From NCBI GenBank assembly GCA_023853785.1, contig JAJIRX010000175.1:1-64000 (forward strand): 64,000 nt of DNA, in the 5' to 3' direction. This document shows, piece by piece, positions 1 through 10,730 of the stretch (position 1 is the stretch's first letter; the number at the start of each line of letters is the position of its first letter). A program made the position numbers and the translations under genes. The notes under the pieces are model-generated. The model ran no database searches. It had not been told where the DNA came from and saw nothing but the letters and a program-made list of their open reading frames with translations. This DNA comes from Psilocybe azurescens. Its lineage: Eukaryota > Basidiomycota > Agaricomycetes > Agaricales > Agrocybaceae.

Positions 1-208
1 AATGACCCTTTTGACTTTCGTTGACTACTCTGGCGCTCCTTCTTGCTTTTCTCACCCACAACTACGTTCTTTGAAAGTAAATATCTTCTAATCTCACAAA
101 TTGGGCAATTCTTCAACCAGTAATGTCCACATTTGGTCGGAGGGAGAATTTCGTACAGGAAAAGATATAAAGCCTCGCCATCAGGTCTATGAGAGAAACA
201 TCTAGCAC

Positions 209-446
209 CTACAGTACGGCGGCATCCTGTATTCGATAGTCCAGATACTCTCGAAGAGCTGTAAAATCTTTCGTGGGTGAAGGATGGTTGCAGAAGTCAA
301 CTAGCCGTTCAATGATGTCTCTTCTGCCGTTCCCTTCCTTGAGGTCCTCGTTGTGGAAGTCCAGCATAATGTCATTAATTAAAGCCTGAGGCCTGAAGGC
401 CTGAAGCTTGAAGCGGAGTTGCATCGTACATTGCGCTGACATCGGC
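209..446 (-). pseudogene. terpene synthase-like fragment
   Basis: A 77-residue frame resembles the middle of basidiomycete class I terpene cyclases: a stretch with HNEDLKEGNG, then DIIERLVDFCNHP, then EYLDYRIQDAA, the segment that normally precedes the NSE/DTE metal-binding motif. Neither the DDxxD nor the NSE motif is present, so this is at most one exon or a remnant. I see no convincing continuation on either side, and the KDZ transposon begins about 170 bp away at 617, so the gene may have been disrupted by that insertion or truncated earlier. The assignment rests on recalled family similarity over a short stretch and is tentative. Confidence 0.4.
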
Positions 447-608
447 TGCTTGAAAACGAGAGATATATTCGAGCTGAATCTCCCGAATCTGGCGTTCTTA
501 GCACATGTTTTGTTTTTGGATGGAAATTTCTGGAGAGCTCACAATTTCATCACCATTCATCTCCCAAATATCTACAAAAACAACCTATTACCGAAATTGA
601 ATTGGTCG

Positions 609-616
609 GGACAAAG
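609..616. repeat. left target-site duplication of the KDZ element
   Basis: GGACAAAG directly precedes the left TIR and is identical to 12125-12132. Confidence 0.8.
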
Positions 617-1990
617 CACCTAAGGGTCCCACACTACCCCGATACTTATCAGGCACGACCGGATCGGTATCCGCCGGTTAATTTACAATGAAACCTTTCA
701 TTTCTCTTACCCTCCAGCAATTGTTCAATACCTCTGGACTCCATTGAAGATATCGAACATCCGGCTACTTCAAAACTAGTCCCGGCATCGGTCCCGGCAT
801 CGCAGACCTGGCGGCTGTCCCGAGGCCTGTATAGTTGACACCACGCCTCCTAGCCACTGCGGCTGTTTCCGCAAACTGCACAGCCGTTGTTCCCTTGTCA
901 CACCTCGCCGTCCCGCCGCTGCCCTCCCGTTGCCATCCCGCTGTTGCCATCCCGCCGTTGCCCTCGCTGCCCACCCGCCGCTGCCCTCCCGCTGCCCTCC
1001 CTCCGCTGCCCTCTCGCTGCCCTCTCTCCGCTACCCTCTCGCTGCCCTCCCGCCGCTGCCCTACTGCCATCCCGCCGTTGCCCTCGCCCACCCGCCGCTG
1101 CCCTCTCGCTGCCCTCTCGCTGCCCTCCCTCCGCTGCCCTCTCGCTGCCCTCCGCTGCCCTCTCGCTGCCCTCCCTCCGCTGCCTCGCTGCCCTCCCTCC
1201 GCTGCCCTCTCGCTGCCCTCCCTCCGCTGCCATCCCGCCGTTCTCGCTGCCATCCCGCCGCGCTGCCCTCGCTGCCCACCCGCCGCTGCCCCCGCTGCCC
1301 TCCGCTACCCTCTCGCTGCCCTCCTCCGCTGCCCTCTCGCTGCCCTCCCTCCGCTACCCTCTCGCTGCCCTCCCGCCGCTGCCCTCCCGCCATCCCGCTG
1401 TTGCCATCCATGCCGCCCTCGCTGCCCACCCGCCGCTGCCCTCTCGCTGCCCACCCGCCGCTGCCCTCTCGCTGCCCTCCCGCCGCTGCCCTCTCTCGCT
1501 GCCCTCCCGCCGCTGCCCTCCCGCCATCCCGCTGTTGCCATCCCGACGTTGCCCTCGCTGCCCACCCGCCGCTGCCCTCTCGCTGCCCTCTCGCTGCCCT
1601 CCCTCCGCTGCCCTCTCGCTGCCCTCCCTCCGCTGCCCTCCCGCTGCTCCCGCCCCGCCTGCCCTTCCGCTGCACCACCTTCAGGGCCCTCCTGCTACCG
1701 TCCCACTGCTACCGCCCCGTTGCTGCCCTTCCGCCTCCGCCTGTCCCTTCTGCTGCGCCATCTTCAGTGCGCCTTGTCGCTACCCTGATTTCCTCACCCT
1801 GTCTACCGTCCCTTACCCTGACAGACTTCTTGCGGCTGCCCAGACAGCTTCCGCCCTTGCCTCAACACTACTTGGTCGCTTAACATCTCATAGGTATTTC
1901 TTGACTGTAAACAACGGTTAACCTAGCTAATATTACTATAGAATACCGCTCTCGACCCCTTATTCCATAAATGGCCCTCACAATCTGCAG
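617..1990 (+). repeat. left terminal inverted repeat of the KDZ element
   Basis: About 1.37 kb, matching the reverse complement of 10731-12124. The outer 280 bp and the inner 330 bp (ending near the CCCTCAC-TCTGC sequence at 1976-1990) are near-identical between arms. The central minisatellite differs in repeat number. Confidence 0.9.
898..1662. repeat. C-rich minisatellite inside the left TIR
   Basis: Irregular tandem copies of units such as GCTGCCCTCTCGCTGCCCTC and GCTGCCCTCCCGCC, roughly 12-13 nt each and often in pairs of about 25 nt, with interspersed TTGCCATCCCGC variants. All three forward frames and several reverse frames stay open, because the unit contains no stop codon. The long Pro/Ala/Leu/Arg and Gly/Arg/Glu frames are therefore artefacts of the repeat, not genes. 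Confidence 0.9.
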
Positions 1991-2306
1991 GTAATAGCTT
2001 TTGGCTGCTTTGCTTCACCCATGACTAAGGAGGCCACCAGACACACCTGGCGCCGCCAATGCCTCGCGTACTCTTCCCATTTTAGGGCCTTCCGGCGCTC
2101 ATATCTGGTGATAAAGGCTCCGCTATAGGTCCGTGATCTCTCACACTAACACTGAGATACGCATCACTGATTGGAACACCTTTTAGATGTGCCTCCTTGA
2201 TCGACGGTTCTCCTTTGGGATGTTAACCGACCTGTTTCCCATTCCTTTCTTTCTTTCCCCAAAGTCGTTCCCTGTGTTCTCTCTCGCGCCCTCGCTTCTA
2301 TCCACT

Positions 2307-5300
2307 ATGCCCAAAGCGCCTGGACTCTCAAAAGGTGTCAGCATTACCTACGGCTCACGCCTTCATCAACAGAACAAGACCAAGACCACGAAGGCCAATC
2401 GGAACCGGCATGAAATTGAAAAGAAAGGAAAAACACATCTTTGAATTGTCTAGTACGTTCACAGTAACCAAGCTCTTCTCGATCTATAACCATTCACTGA
2501 TTTAGTCCTTAGTTTTACAGAACGGCAGCGGCTACTCTTTCCAGATTTACTCAACACCCAGACGGATGATGACAGTCATGACGTTTTCATGTACCCCTGA
2601 CGACACAGATGAAGATTGGGAAGACGAGGAGGTGGCTTTGCACAGACCACCGCCTGGAGAGGAAGGCTTCTTCCGAAGTCATGCAGGAGGGGAGACGGTC
2701 CTGCAAGAGATTATGGAAGGCATGACGTTCTCGTAAGTGCTCTTTCTTTGCGAAGTTCCGTGCTTATTATCGCCTCAGCAAGCGATTTGATTCCAGAACA
2801 CGTCGCGACCGTGTACAAAGAAGAGTAGACGCCTGGAAATGTCAAACCGACCTACTTGCCTCACAGTTTTTAGATTGGAAACGACTTGGTGCCCCGCTTA
2901 TAGTTGAATCGGAAGCTTCTTGGAGTCTTGAAGTCATATTGTTTTCATGTAAGTTTCTGCCGATAATTTCTGTCTCGTTCTACAACCATCCCTTTGAACA
3001 GATTTTGGACCCCGTACCTTCAACCATGTCGATGACGTTTCCTACACCAACGAGTCTCTAGTTCGTCACGGATATCTCGGTGCCTCCCTGACAAGCCGTT
3101 CTTCGCAATCGCTATAGATCTCCTTGAGATCTATCGACAGCTCCGACGTGTCTGTCCTCGGTTCAGCCTTGATGCTTTTTCACGAGCACTGTGCCACATT
3201 CATCACGTAAGTTCTACCATTGTTATGTCCGACTTTTCTGACAGTATCTCTCAGCAACCACGTCTCCCCACCTAGCTGATCAACTGAGCTCAGCGTATGA
3301 CGCTTTCCTCGAGATCAAAAGGAGTATTCATCGACGGACCCAAGATGCTCTCATTCGTGGACATGACTGGGAACAACTCAACATATGTGCACCATGCCTG
3401 TACAAGACGGAGGATGAACCGCCGCTAAGTACAGCTTCCTGGCGGCCATGGATGGCAACAACTCACTGAAGCTTGTCGACAGTACTTTTCGTTCAGGAAA
3501 GGTGCGACACGATAACCGAACCACGGAGTCGCTACGATGGATTAACCCGGAACATGTTGATCTCTTCAAGGATGAGGTCCACAAAAGGTGTGTTGGATTG
3601 TCAACATCATGACTTCGTTAACAGTTTCATGGTAGGATGCCCCATCTATCCTGGAAACTGCCTCTCAGCCGCAGTTATCACAGAACCTGTCATTGCCTGA
3701 TGCATTTGCCTCCACATCAACGTCTACTGGCGAGACTGCTGACACCTGCGAGCCTCTCCCTGACGCCGACGACGACGTGGCGTGGCTGAACATCAGCGAG
3801 ATTGATGAGCTGGCGCAGTGCGTCAATACATGTGTGGAACGATGGCGAAATGCAGGCCCGGAAGCTAGAAAGAAAATGTTCGCTCTTTTTGCTATTGCTG
3901 GAATCTTCTTGGCTGTTTGTCGACATGGCCATGTCCTTGTCGTCTGTGACATGATTCGGAGCGGCGAACTGTGCGTTATTCATCTATCTCCTTTACTGAC
4001 TCTATGCTTATTTCACTTACAGCATGAAATATCCGCTGGCAATCGTTGAACGCCTCATGGATACATATGGCTCCGATATCTGTCTCGGCTATGATATCAT
4101 GTGCGCCTTTGTCAAGACCCTCTCACGCAGCATTCTTGGCAAGAAAAAGGTTGCGTTGAAACTCCATGGAGTTGTGCCCTCGTTTCACGGCCATGCGCAA
4201 TCGTGGGTGCCAACTTCACTGGCATCCGATGTACACTGAAGGTGTCGGCCTCGAGGATTTCGAGGAATGTGAGCGGACGTTCTGCAAGTCGAATGAGCTC
4301 GTCAGTTACCCGCCTAGCCTCTCCTTACCATCGCCATCAGCATATCGATGAACACTTCGCATTTCATGACCAGGATAAGCATGCAGCATCGGGTATGTTA
4401 CTTCTATAATCAATGTTCTTCTCAATCTTATTCCCTTCAGGCAATTTTATCTTCCAGAACTATCGCCAGGCACTTGACAGGATCGCAAGTGACACGCCGC
4501 AGCTTGCGGCCCTCTCTGCAAAATTGAAGACAAATGAAGCCGATTATGAAGCCTACCTTCAAGCTGAACGTGACCATCTAAAGTCACTGAAATCGGAACC
4601 AGAGACTGTTCAGAAGGCCGTGGATTATCTGGAGATTCTTACGAAAACCAAGGAATCTAAGTAAGTGGTGTTGTTTCATCAATTTTATTTTCGTTTATGC
4701 TTATCGAGTTCTACAGGCAGGAATCTGATCAGGCTGCTGACGAGCATAAGAAACTCGACTACAACATCATCAATAATGGCTACCAGAAAAAGAAATCCAG
4801 GCCGTTCGTACTCGTTATCGGACAACATTCACGCGTTACCAACTCCAGGAGGAACAGTTGACCCGTTACGAGGAAGAGCATGGGATTGACACTCGCTGGC
4901 TGCCTGATTCTACGGCATATAAAGAAGCTCAAAAGCTGCTGGTGGAACGTGCTTACCGACGCTATCGACCACCTTGAACGACTTGTCGTTCAACGTCTCT
5001 TGAACTTACAAAACTAGGGATGAATGGTGTTGGTTCGTAACACCTTCTCATACTATGACATAAACCTCACAGTTTTACAGGTTATAAGCTACGAGAGAAG
5101 ATCAGTAAGGCCTTGAAAACACGTTCGAAGCTATCAAAACGGCTCTGCGTCAATACAATGAAGCTGCCGCTCGATTAATTCCTCCTCGGCCCCAACTCTC
5201 ATGGAGCAACGTGCTCAATGCAGCGACTGTTGCAGATTTTGACCTTCTTCGTGATACACGCACTGATATCCGTTTGCTCCCTTGGACAGAGCCATCTCGT

Positions 5301-5798
5301 CGCGACGCTATCAAGTATTATTTTGGTATTAAACGTGCCAAAGAGGAGATCGTACGGCTCAACGTTGAAATAACGCGCCTGCTAACGTTCATGTTTGATA
5401 GTCATGTTGACTACTACCGTGCGATTCAGGTGAAAGTGGTACAAGATCCATCTCTTGGCCATTGTCTCTCGATGGAGTGGCAATATTTGAATCGTATTCA
5501 TGAGAAGATTGTACAGAAGCTCGTGCAGACCAGCAAGTTAATGGGGTTCACAGGCACACTCTCAATTGGGTCACGTATTGGCCGTGATACAAGACTCAGG
5601 ACTAACATTCCCAACCCTACCTGGTTTGTCTTACTGGAGGACGCCAGACTTTGTGACAGGAAGATCATGCAGGACACAGATAGCTTAGGTCAGGAAGCTG
5701 GCAGTGATGATGAAGACGAAGTTCCTCGGGAACTGGGAGTTGGTACGGACACAATCGTCGAGCTATTAGAACGTATTAGTACTTCTGATAGTTCTTAG
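2307..5798 (+). CDS. KDZ (Kyakuja-Dileera-Zisupton) family transposase, frameshifted
   Basis: A multi-exon transposase of the KDZ superfamily, which has an RNase H-like DDE core. The family-typical N-terminus starts at ATG 2307 (MPKAPGLSKGV then TYGSRLHQ), followed by an acidic DEDWEDEE segment near 2610, then FNHVDD and SLVRHGYLG near 3025-3080, and RRVCPRFSLDAF near 3150. The catalytic region follows: MDGN at about 3448 (first Asp), YDIMCAF near 4091 (second Asp), and HQHIDEHF near 4340 (terminal acidic residue). A charged C-terminal domain ends at the stop at 5798. Introns are short GT-AG, for example near 3210 and 3971. Reading through needs several one-base corrections (near 2440, 2596, 3085 and 4850), mostly in homopolymers. 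It lies between matching TIRs, so this is the element's own transposase. Family confidence is high; integrity is uncertain. Confidence 0.85.
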
Positions 5799-5870
5799 TG
5801 TTGTGGATGTAAATGTAGATAATCCTTTAATGCCTCATTTGCTTTACATCCTACCTTTCCTTTGGTTGCG

Positions 5871-6162
5871 GAAAGCGTCTGTGTGATAAGAAATGCCTAT
5901 TACACCATTTTTGACTGGAATAAAAATCTTATGATACCACAGAAAAAGCGTCTGTGTGATAAGAAATGCCTATTACACCATTTTTGACTGGAATAAAAAT
6001 CTTATGATACTGCAGAAAAGCGCTGTGTGATAAGAAATGCCTATTACACCATTTTTGACTGGAATAAAATCTTATGATACCGCAGAAAAAGCGTCTGTGT
6101 GATAAGAAATGCCTATTACACCATTTTTGACTGGAATAAAAATCTTATGATACCGCAGAAAA
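5871..6162. repeat. four tandem copies of a ~72-bp unit downstream of the transposase
   Basis: The unit begins AAAGCGTCTGTGTGATAAG and ends near CTTATGATACCGCAG. Copies start at about 5871, 5944, 6017 and 6088 and differ at only a few positions. It begins about 70 bp after the transposase stop codon, so it may lie in the 3' untranslated region or act as a terminator or spacer. Confidence 0.9.
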
Positions 6163-6997
6163 GTAGCAAGAGATACACAGAATTCGATACAAAAGAATTA
6201 CGAAAATGAGTAAACGCGGAAATGGGGAGGTTCCAAAGTGTCAAAAGGTAGGTTGTGTTCGCGTTGTTTGAATGATGTCCTCAAATCTCACGTTTACAAA
6301 GTAATTTTAATGTCCTGACTTGCAAAATTACTCGATTTTCTCAATTCTTTTTGCATTTGTTTTCAATAGCTTCTACCACCTTTCGGGACGCTTTGGTGAT
6401 TGTCTACTGAGAAGAAAAGAAAGTAGGGCTTGAATTTCTCATTTAAGAAGCACGTCCTCTGGCACCGGAAATCTGGCACCCTCACGCTGCCCAGAGACTT
6501 CCAGGGTCTTTGAATGTAGTCAAATATATCCCAAGGTATGTGAATCAAGTTTTAGATAGGCTATATATCGATTCTTGTGAAGAGTATCCGGTAGTTTTCT
6601 ATGACCGGATCTACATGAACATATCTGCATGCTAAGAGCTTAATTTCATGTATTTGAGCACCTTTTAAATGTATTTAGTGTCATTAGTGTCACTTGTACA
6701 CGATATTAAAAAAATAACTGGGGAGGGAGTGCAGAAACAGCGATACTAACGAGCTCATTGTTGCAGACGATGAGCTCAAACACTTGAATTCAGACGTCAT
6801 TGCTTACGTTTTTACCACATTTGGTATTTAATCTTGCCGATGCGAAGTTCTTGTCTTTCCCGCCACTACAATGTTGAGAAGTCACTTCAAGATGGCCGGG
6901 AATAGCCCCGTACTGGTGAGCTTGTATAAGTTCGTTCACCTCTTTACCTCGCTAATGAAACCACCCACATTGCTCTGTTACCCACCTTAACTCGTGC

Positions 6998-8508
6998 ATG
7001 CACAGCTCCTCCATCCTTCACGTTCCTCACAATGGGGATCGTACTCGCATTGCTTGGACCCATCTTAAGTTCAATCCCATTGGCCTGTACAATCTCCGTC
7101 TTCACCAGGGCACATTTCCACGCCTTCCGAATTTTTATGAGGCAAATCGCGCCCGATTCGATGCAGCAGACTTAGCATGGTTTGCTGCTGGCATTGCTAT
7201 AAGGACGGGAACCACCACCACGACCCCCAGAGCTTCCATGCGTTGGCGGAGGCCCTTCAGAAAGATACGAAGGACACAAGTGTATCGCGTCTGGAACGGA
7301 AGGAATTGCTTCAACGTGTTCAGGACCTCATGTTTGACATGGTACGTTTACAATCTTTCTCAGATGTTCCATTTACTAATGTGCTGATAGGCCACGTTGT
7401 GGGACCGCGCTCTTGGAGGTACCACCATGATCCTACACTGTACGGGAACCACAGTACCTGGTGCTCCTCTTCGACCGGAATTCCTCAAAGCCCATGTCTA
7501 TCTGCCCCCAGCCTTCGTGGATCATAACCCGCAGCTTCGTGAGCCAATTATGGGGCTCGTCCAACTTTTTATCGAAACTATAGCCCTCAAGACTGCGAGA
7601 GACTGGCCACGCCGTGCTCAAGTTTCTTTCGGATATAGACTGACCCAGCCTGGCTACGCGCAAGCCAATCAGCCGATGACTTCTTTTCCGAACCAGAACT
7701 CAATTCGTCTTACTACAAGTTCCTCGGTCAGCCTACAACTATACCAACAGCCGGTGCCGCCTCTCCTTCCTCAATCCCATCTTCAAGCTACTCTTACGAC
7801 AGCAGCAACGATTTCAGTGTCGGCGGATGAAATTTTAAATTTGCAAGAGATTATTCACACCTTCAGGAGGAGAACTCATCCCTGACCGGCGAAGTTGCAA
7901 CCTTACGGTCAAGTGTTACCATCTTGAGAGCCAGCTTCGCATCTTTGCTGCGGCCCCTGGTAGTCCAGGGGATCAAACTCCTTCACGGCGCTTCCAGACC
8001 ACCGTTCGCCATACAACCCCAACTAGCAAGAATTACCGGTTTGTGGAATTTGTTGAATTGTTGAATTCATGCTCATAATTTGTCCCACTCCAGTGCAAAG
8101 TCTCCATCTAGTCCTGCCCGTCGTGAGTGCCTGTTATTCATCCATCTCATGCCTCACCATTAACTCCCACTCGCACAAGTAATCTTGTGACCACCTCTCA
8201 CACAACTACTCCCTCATGCGCGCACTCTCGGGGAATCTCCTCTCGGGAATCTCCTCTCAGGGAAGATTGTTGCTGTCACAGCTTCAGCAGGTAGATGATG
8301 GTGCCGATCCTGAAAGCGAGGAAGTATCTCAGTCCACGCTTGATTTACTAATTGAGAATTACGGCCTACAGTCTGACTACAGTGCTATTTTGGCCATTGT
8401 GCGCTTAGCATCCCCAGGGAGTATGTGGACGAGTTTGCCAAATTGGGCATACCGGTTAATGTAGCAGCCAATTTAGCTAAAGCGACTACTTTGGATATGA
8501 ACAACTAG
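6998..8508 (+). pseudogene. second gene of the KDZ element, unknown family, broken frame
   Basis: Overlapping + strand segments join into one protein only if frameshifts are allowed: FNPIGLYNLRLHQG (about 7070), then DLMFDM ending at a GT donor near 7340, an intron to about 7390, and an exon with LWDRALGGTTMILHCTGTTV (7400-7640). A Ser/Thr-rich stretch follows, then a short coiled-coil-like segment (LQEENSSLTGEVATLRSSVT, about 7865). The last stretch, PREYVDEFAKLGIPVN, ends at the TAG at 8506-8508. I do not recognise a function. The position between the transposase and the next gene, inside the TIRs, makes it cargo of the element. It could also be two genes; the shifts near 7195, 7665, 7920 and 8415 make boundaries uncertain. 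Confidence 0.45.
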
Positions 8509-8782
8509 TTAGATTTCGATGTCTGGCCTTGGCTAAAATATCCTTCATCTCCTTTCATCATGTAGGACGGTCTCTGTTAAAAATTTGGCCAATCTCCAAT
8601 AGAACAGAAAATATATATTACTTGATAGTCTGCTCCTAAAGCGACTACTTTGGATATGAATAACTAGTTAGATCTCTACATCTGCTCTTGGCTAAAATGT
8701 CCTTCATCTCCTTTCATGCGTGTGGGATGGTCTCTGTTAAAAATTTTGGCCATTCTCCAGTAGAACAGAAAATATATATTAC
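8481..8782. repeat. imperfect direct duplication, about 142 bp twice
   Basis: 8481-8622 and 8639-8782 both run from AGCGACTACTTTGGATATGA through GGTCTCTGTTAAAAAT to AACAGAAAATATATATTACT, with about 15 differences. The first copy includes the last codons of the preceding gene. The second lies just upstream of the next gene's ATG at 8803, so it may have duplicated a promoter or terminator region. Confidence 0.85.
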
Positions 8783-8802
8783 TCAATTTTGTGCCCTTTC
8801 AA

Positions 8803-10286
8803 ATGCCTACACCCAAGTTCCGAATGCCATCCTCCTTAACCTCATTGACTGTCCAGTCTGGCAGTACTGCACGTATCCGCAATACTACTGGGAAGGCATC
8901 CTCTCTGACTGTACATCAACGAAAAGAAAAGGCCATAGAACGTGAAAAACCCAGCAAGAGGTTGACGAAGCTGTTAATGAATGGTTCAACAATACCATGG
9001 CAAAGGCTAATGAACTTGCAGAGCGGTTCAACAAGAAGCCACGTTATTTCCTTGATATTTTTTCCATGGCGGTGCTCGTATGGTTAACACTCGAAAAGGT
9101 CAATCCCCATAGTGCATTTCTCAGTATGAAGTCACAGGAGCTCCGAGATGGTATGTCGTATGTCTACACTATCCCACCCCATATTGATTGCTCTTTTAGA
9201 CGGACATGTCATGTCTATGCTCAACATCCAACGTGATTACAAGGAAGAATACAATGCTCTTGCAGACGAGGAACGTGAAGAACTCGTTCGTGAATATAAA
9301 GAAAATCTGGATTCCAACAAGAAATTGCGCCGTCCATTACCTCGTGGTCGCATTCAAGACATTGCCAATATCAAACGGAATATGATATATCTGGTACACT
9401 TCTAACCAAATTTAAAACACACCTCTTTTACTCACTATTCTGTCACTCCAAAGCTGACTGGCCTAAAAGCGCGTGTGGGGATTGAAGGATTTTTCTGTAT
9501 TGTACGAAATACTCCTGATTATTCCATTCAGCCTCAATGGTATTTCACCACTGAGGCGTTGGCAGACTACATGAAAATCGCTGTACGCAAAAAATGGGAT
9601 GCTCATGATGTGGGTATCAAGATAGAAGCTTTCGCAATTGCAGGCTGCGACCCAGTCAGTGAGTAGATCACATTTACGGCCATCTTATCAATTTTACTTA
9701 CAATGTCCAGATCTTCTTAACACCTCGAAGCAGAAGGCTGACTATCTGAAGTCTCAGATTCGTCACAGGTTTGAATCCAACCTTGGTACGTATCTGTCAT
9801 GTTAAGATGTTCAGTAATGTTCACATCTTATTACTAGTGGAGATCACCGGTAATCCAAATGCAGTTATGCACTATGTGCGTTTGAAGAAGACATCGTTCT
9901 CCGTTATGGAATCGACCTCGTCGGCTATACATATGAGAAGCTTGTCAACCCTAGTCTGTTGAGCACCTCCATTCTCCCTCTGAAAGGTCTACTCGATGCA
10001 CTGGAGAACGGAACCTGCAAATTTGTGAAACTTTCTGCCCAAGAAAGGAAGAAACGACAAGATACCTACAATTTAAAGTTGACCTCAGGCGAGATCGAAC
10101 CCTCGCAAACGTAAGCGCAGGAGTGATGCCGGTGTCAAGAGGACAAGGGCAAAATATGCACACGTAGGTGGAGCAGACTCAGATGGGGATGAGAGTGAGG
10201 ACAAGGACGGAGACAAGATAGATGGCAATGCGCACCTTCCCAAGAGCTCTGAATTCATTGACGAGGCAGCAGATGATAGTGCTTAA
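8803..10286 (+). CDS. third gene of the KDZ element, Agaricomycete multicopy family with an HMG-box-like segment, frameshifted
   Basis: ATG at 8803 starts MPTPKFRMPSSLTSLTV, a beginning I associate with a multicopy Agaricomycete protein family of unknown role. KKPRYFLDIF leads into NPHSAF and YNALADEEREELVREY, whose spacing resembles an HMG-box, although this is only pattern similarity. Then come ARVGIEGFFCIVRN (about 9465), QPQWYFTTEAL, EAFAIAGCDPVN and YTYEKLVNPSLLSTS (about 9930), ending in a Lys/Arg- and Asp/Glu-rich tail at TAA 10284-10286. GT-AG introns are visible at 9151-9199, 9394-9453, 9659-9710 and 9786-9837. One-base shifts are needed near 8945, 9059, 9098, 9886 and 10095, all at short homopolymers. 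A DNA-binding role is a guess; carriage by the transposon is seen. Confidence 0.6.
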
Positions 10287-10730
10287 TAAGTAGTTCTAAT
10301 GTCAATTCACTTGGGCACATGCAGTCATATATATAAAGTTCTGAGGCATCCAGATATTCGTGACAAACTAGAGACACGTTGGTGTAGGAAACATCATCAA
10401 TATAGTCGAAGGTACAAGAGCCGAAATCTGGTCAAAGTTATGGTTAGAGAACGAAACAGGAAATCGACGGCAGAAACTTACATGAGAATGGTATGACTTG
10501 AAGAGTCCATGTCTATCCTTTTTGTACTCGATTGCGATGCGCGTTCTCAAATCAAAGCGCTTGCTGAGGTGACAGTAAGCATGAAACTTCGCAAAGAAAG
10601 GAACACTTACAAGAACGTGTGTAAGCCATTTGAGAGTCGAGGCGCCTTGGGCATATTGTGTAGAAATGAGGGTGTGCAAGAGGGAACTCAGGGAACTGCG
10701 TTGGGGAAAGGAAGAACTAGAGCTAGAACC

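Noticed and set aside
835..1921. Three long overlapping + strand frames (up to 344 residues) rich in Pro, Leu, Arg and Ala, with their minus-strand counterparts
   Set aside because: All frames of a stop-free minisatellite stay open. The same text recurs in inverted orientation at 10799-11905 with different repeat order, so it is TIR sequence, not a gene.
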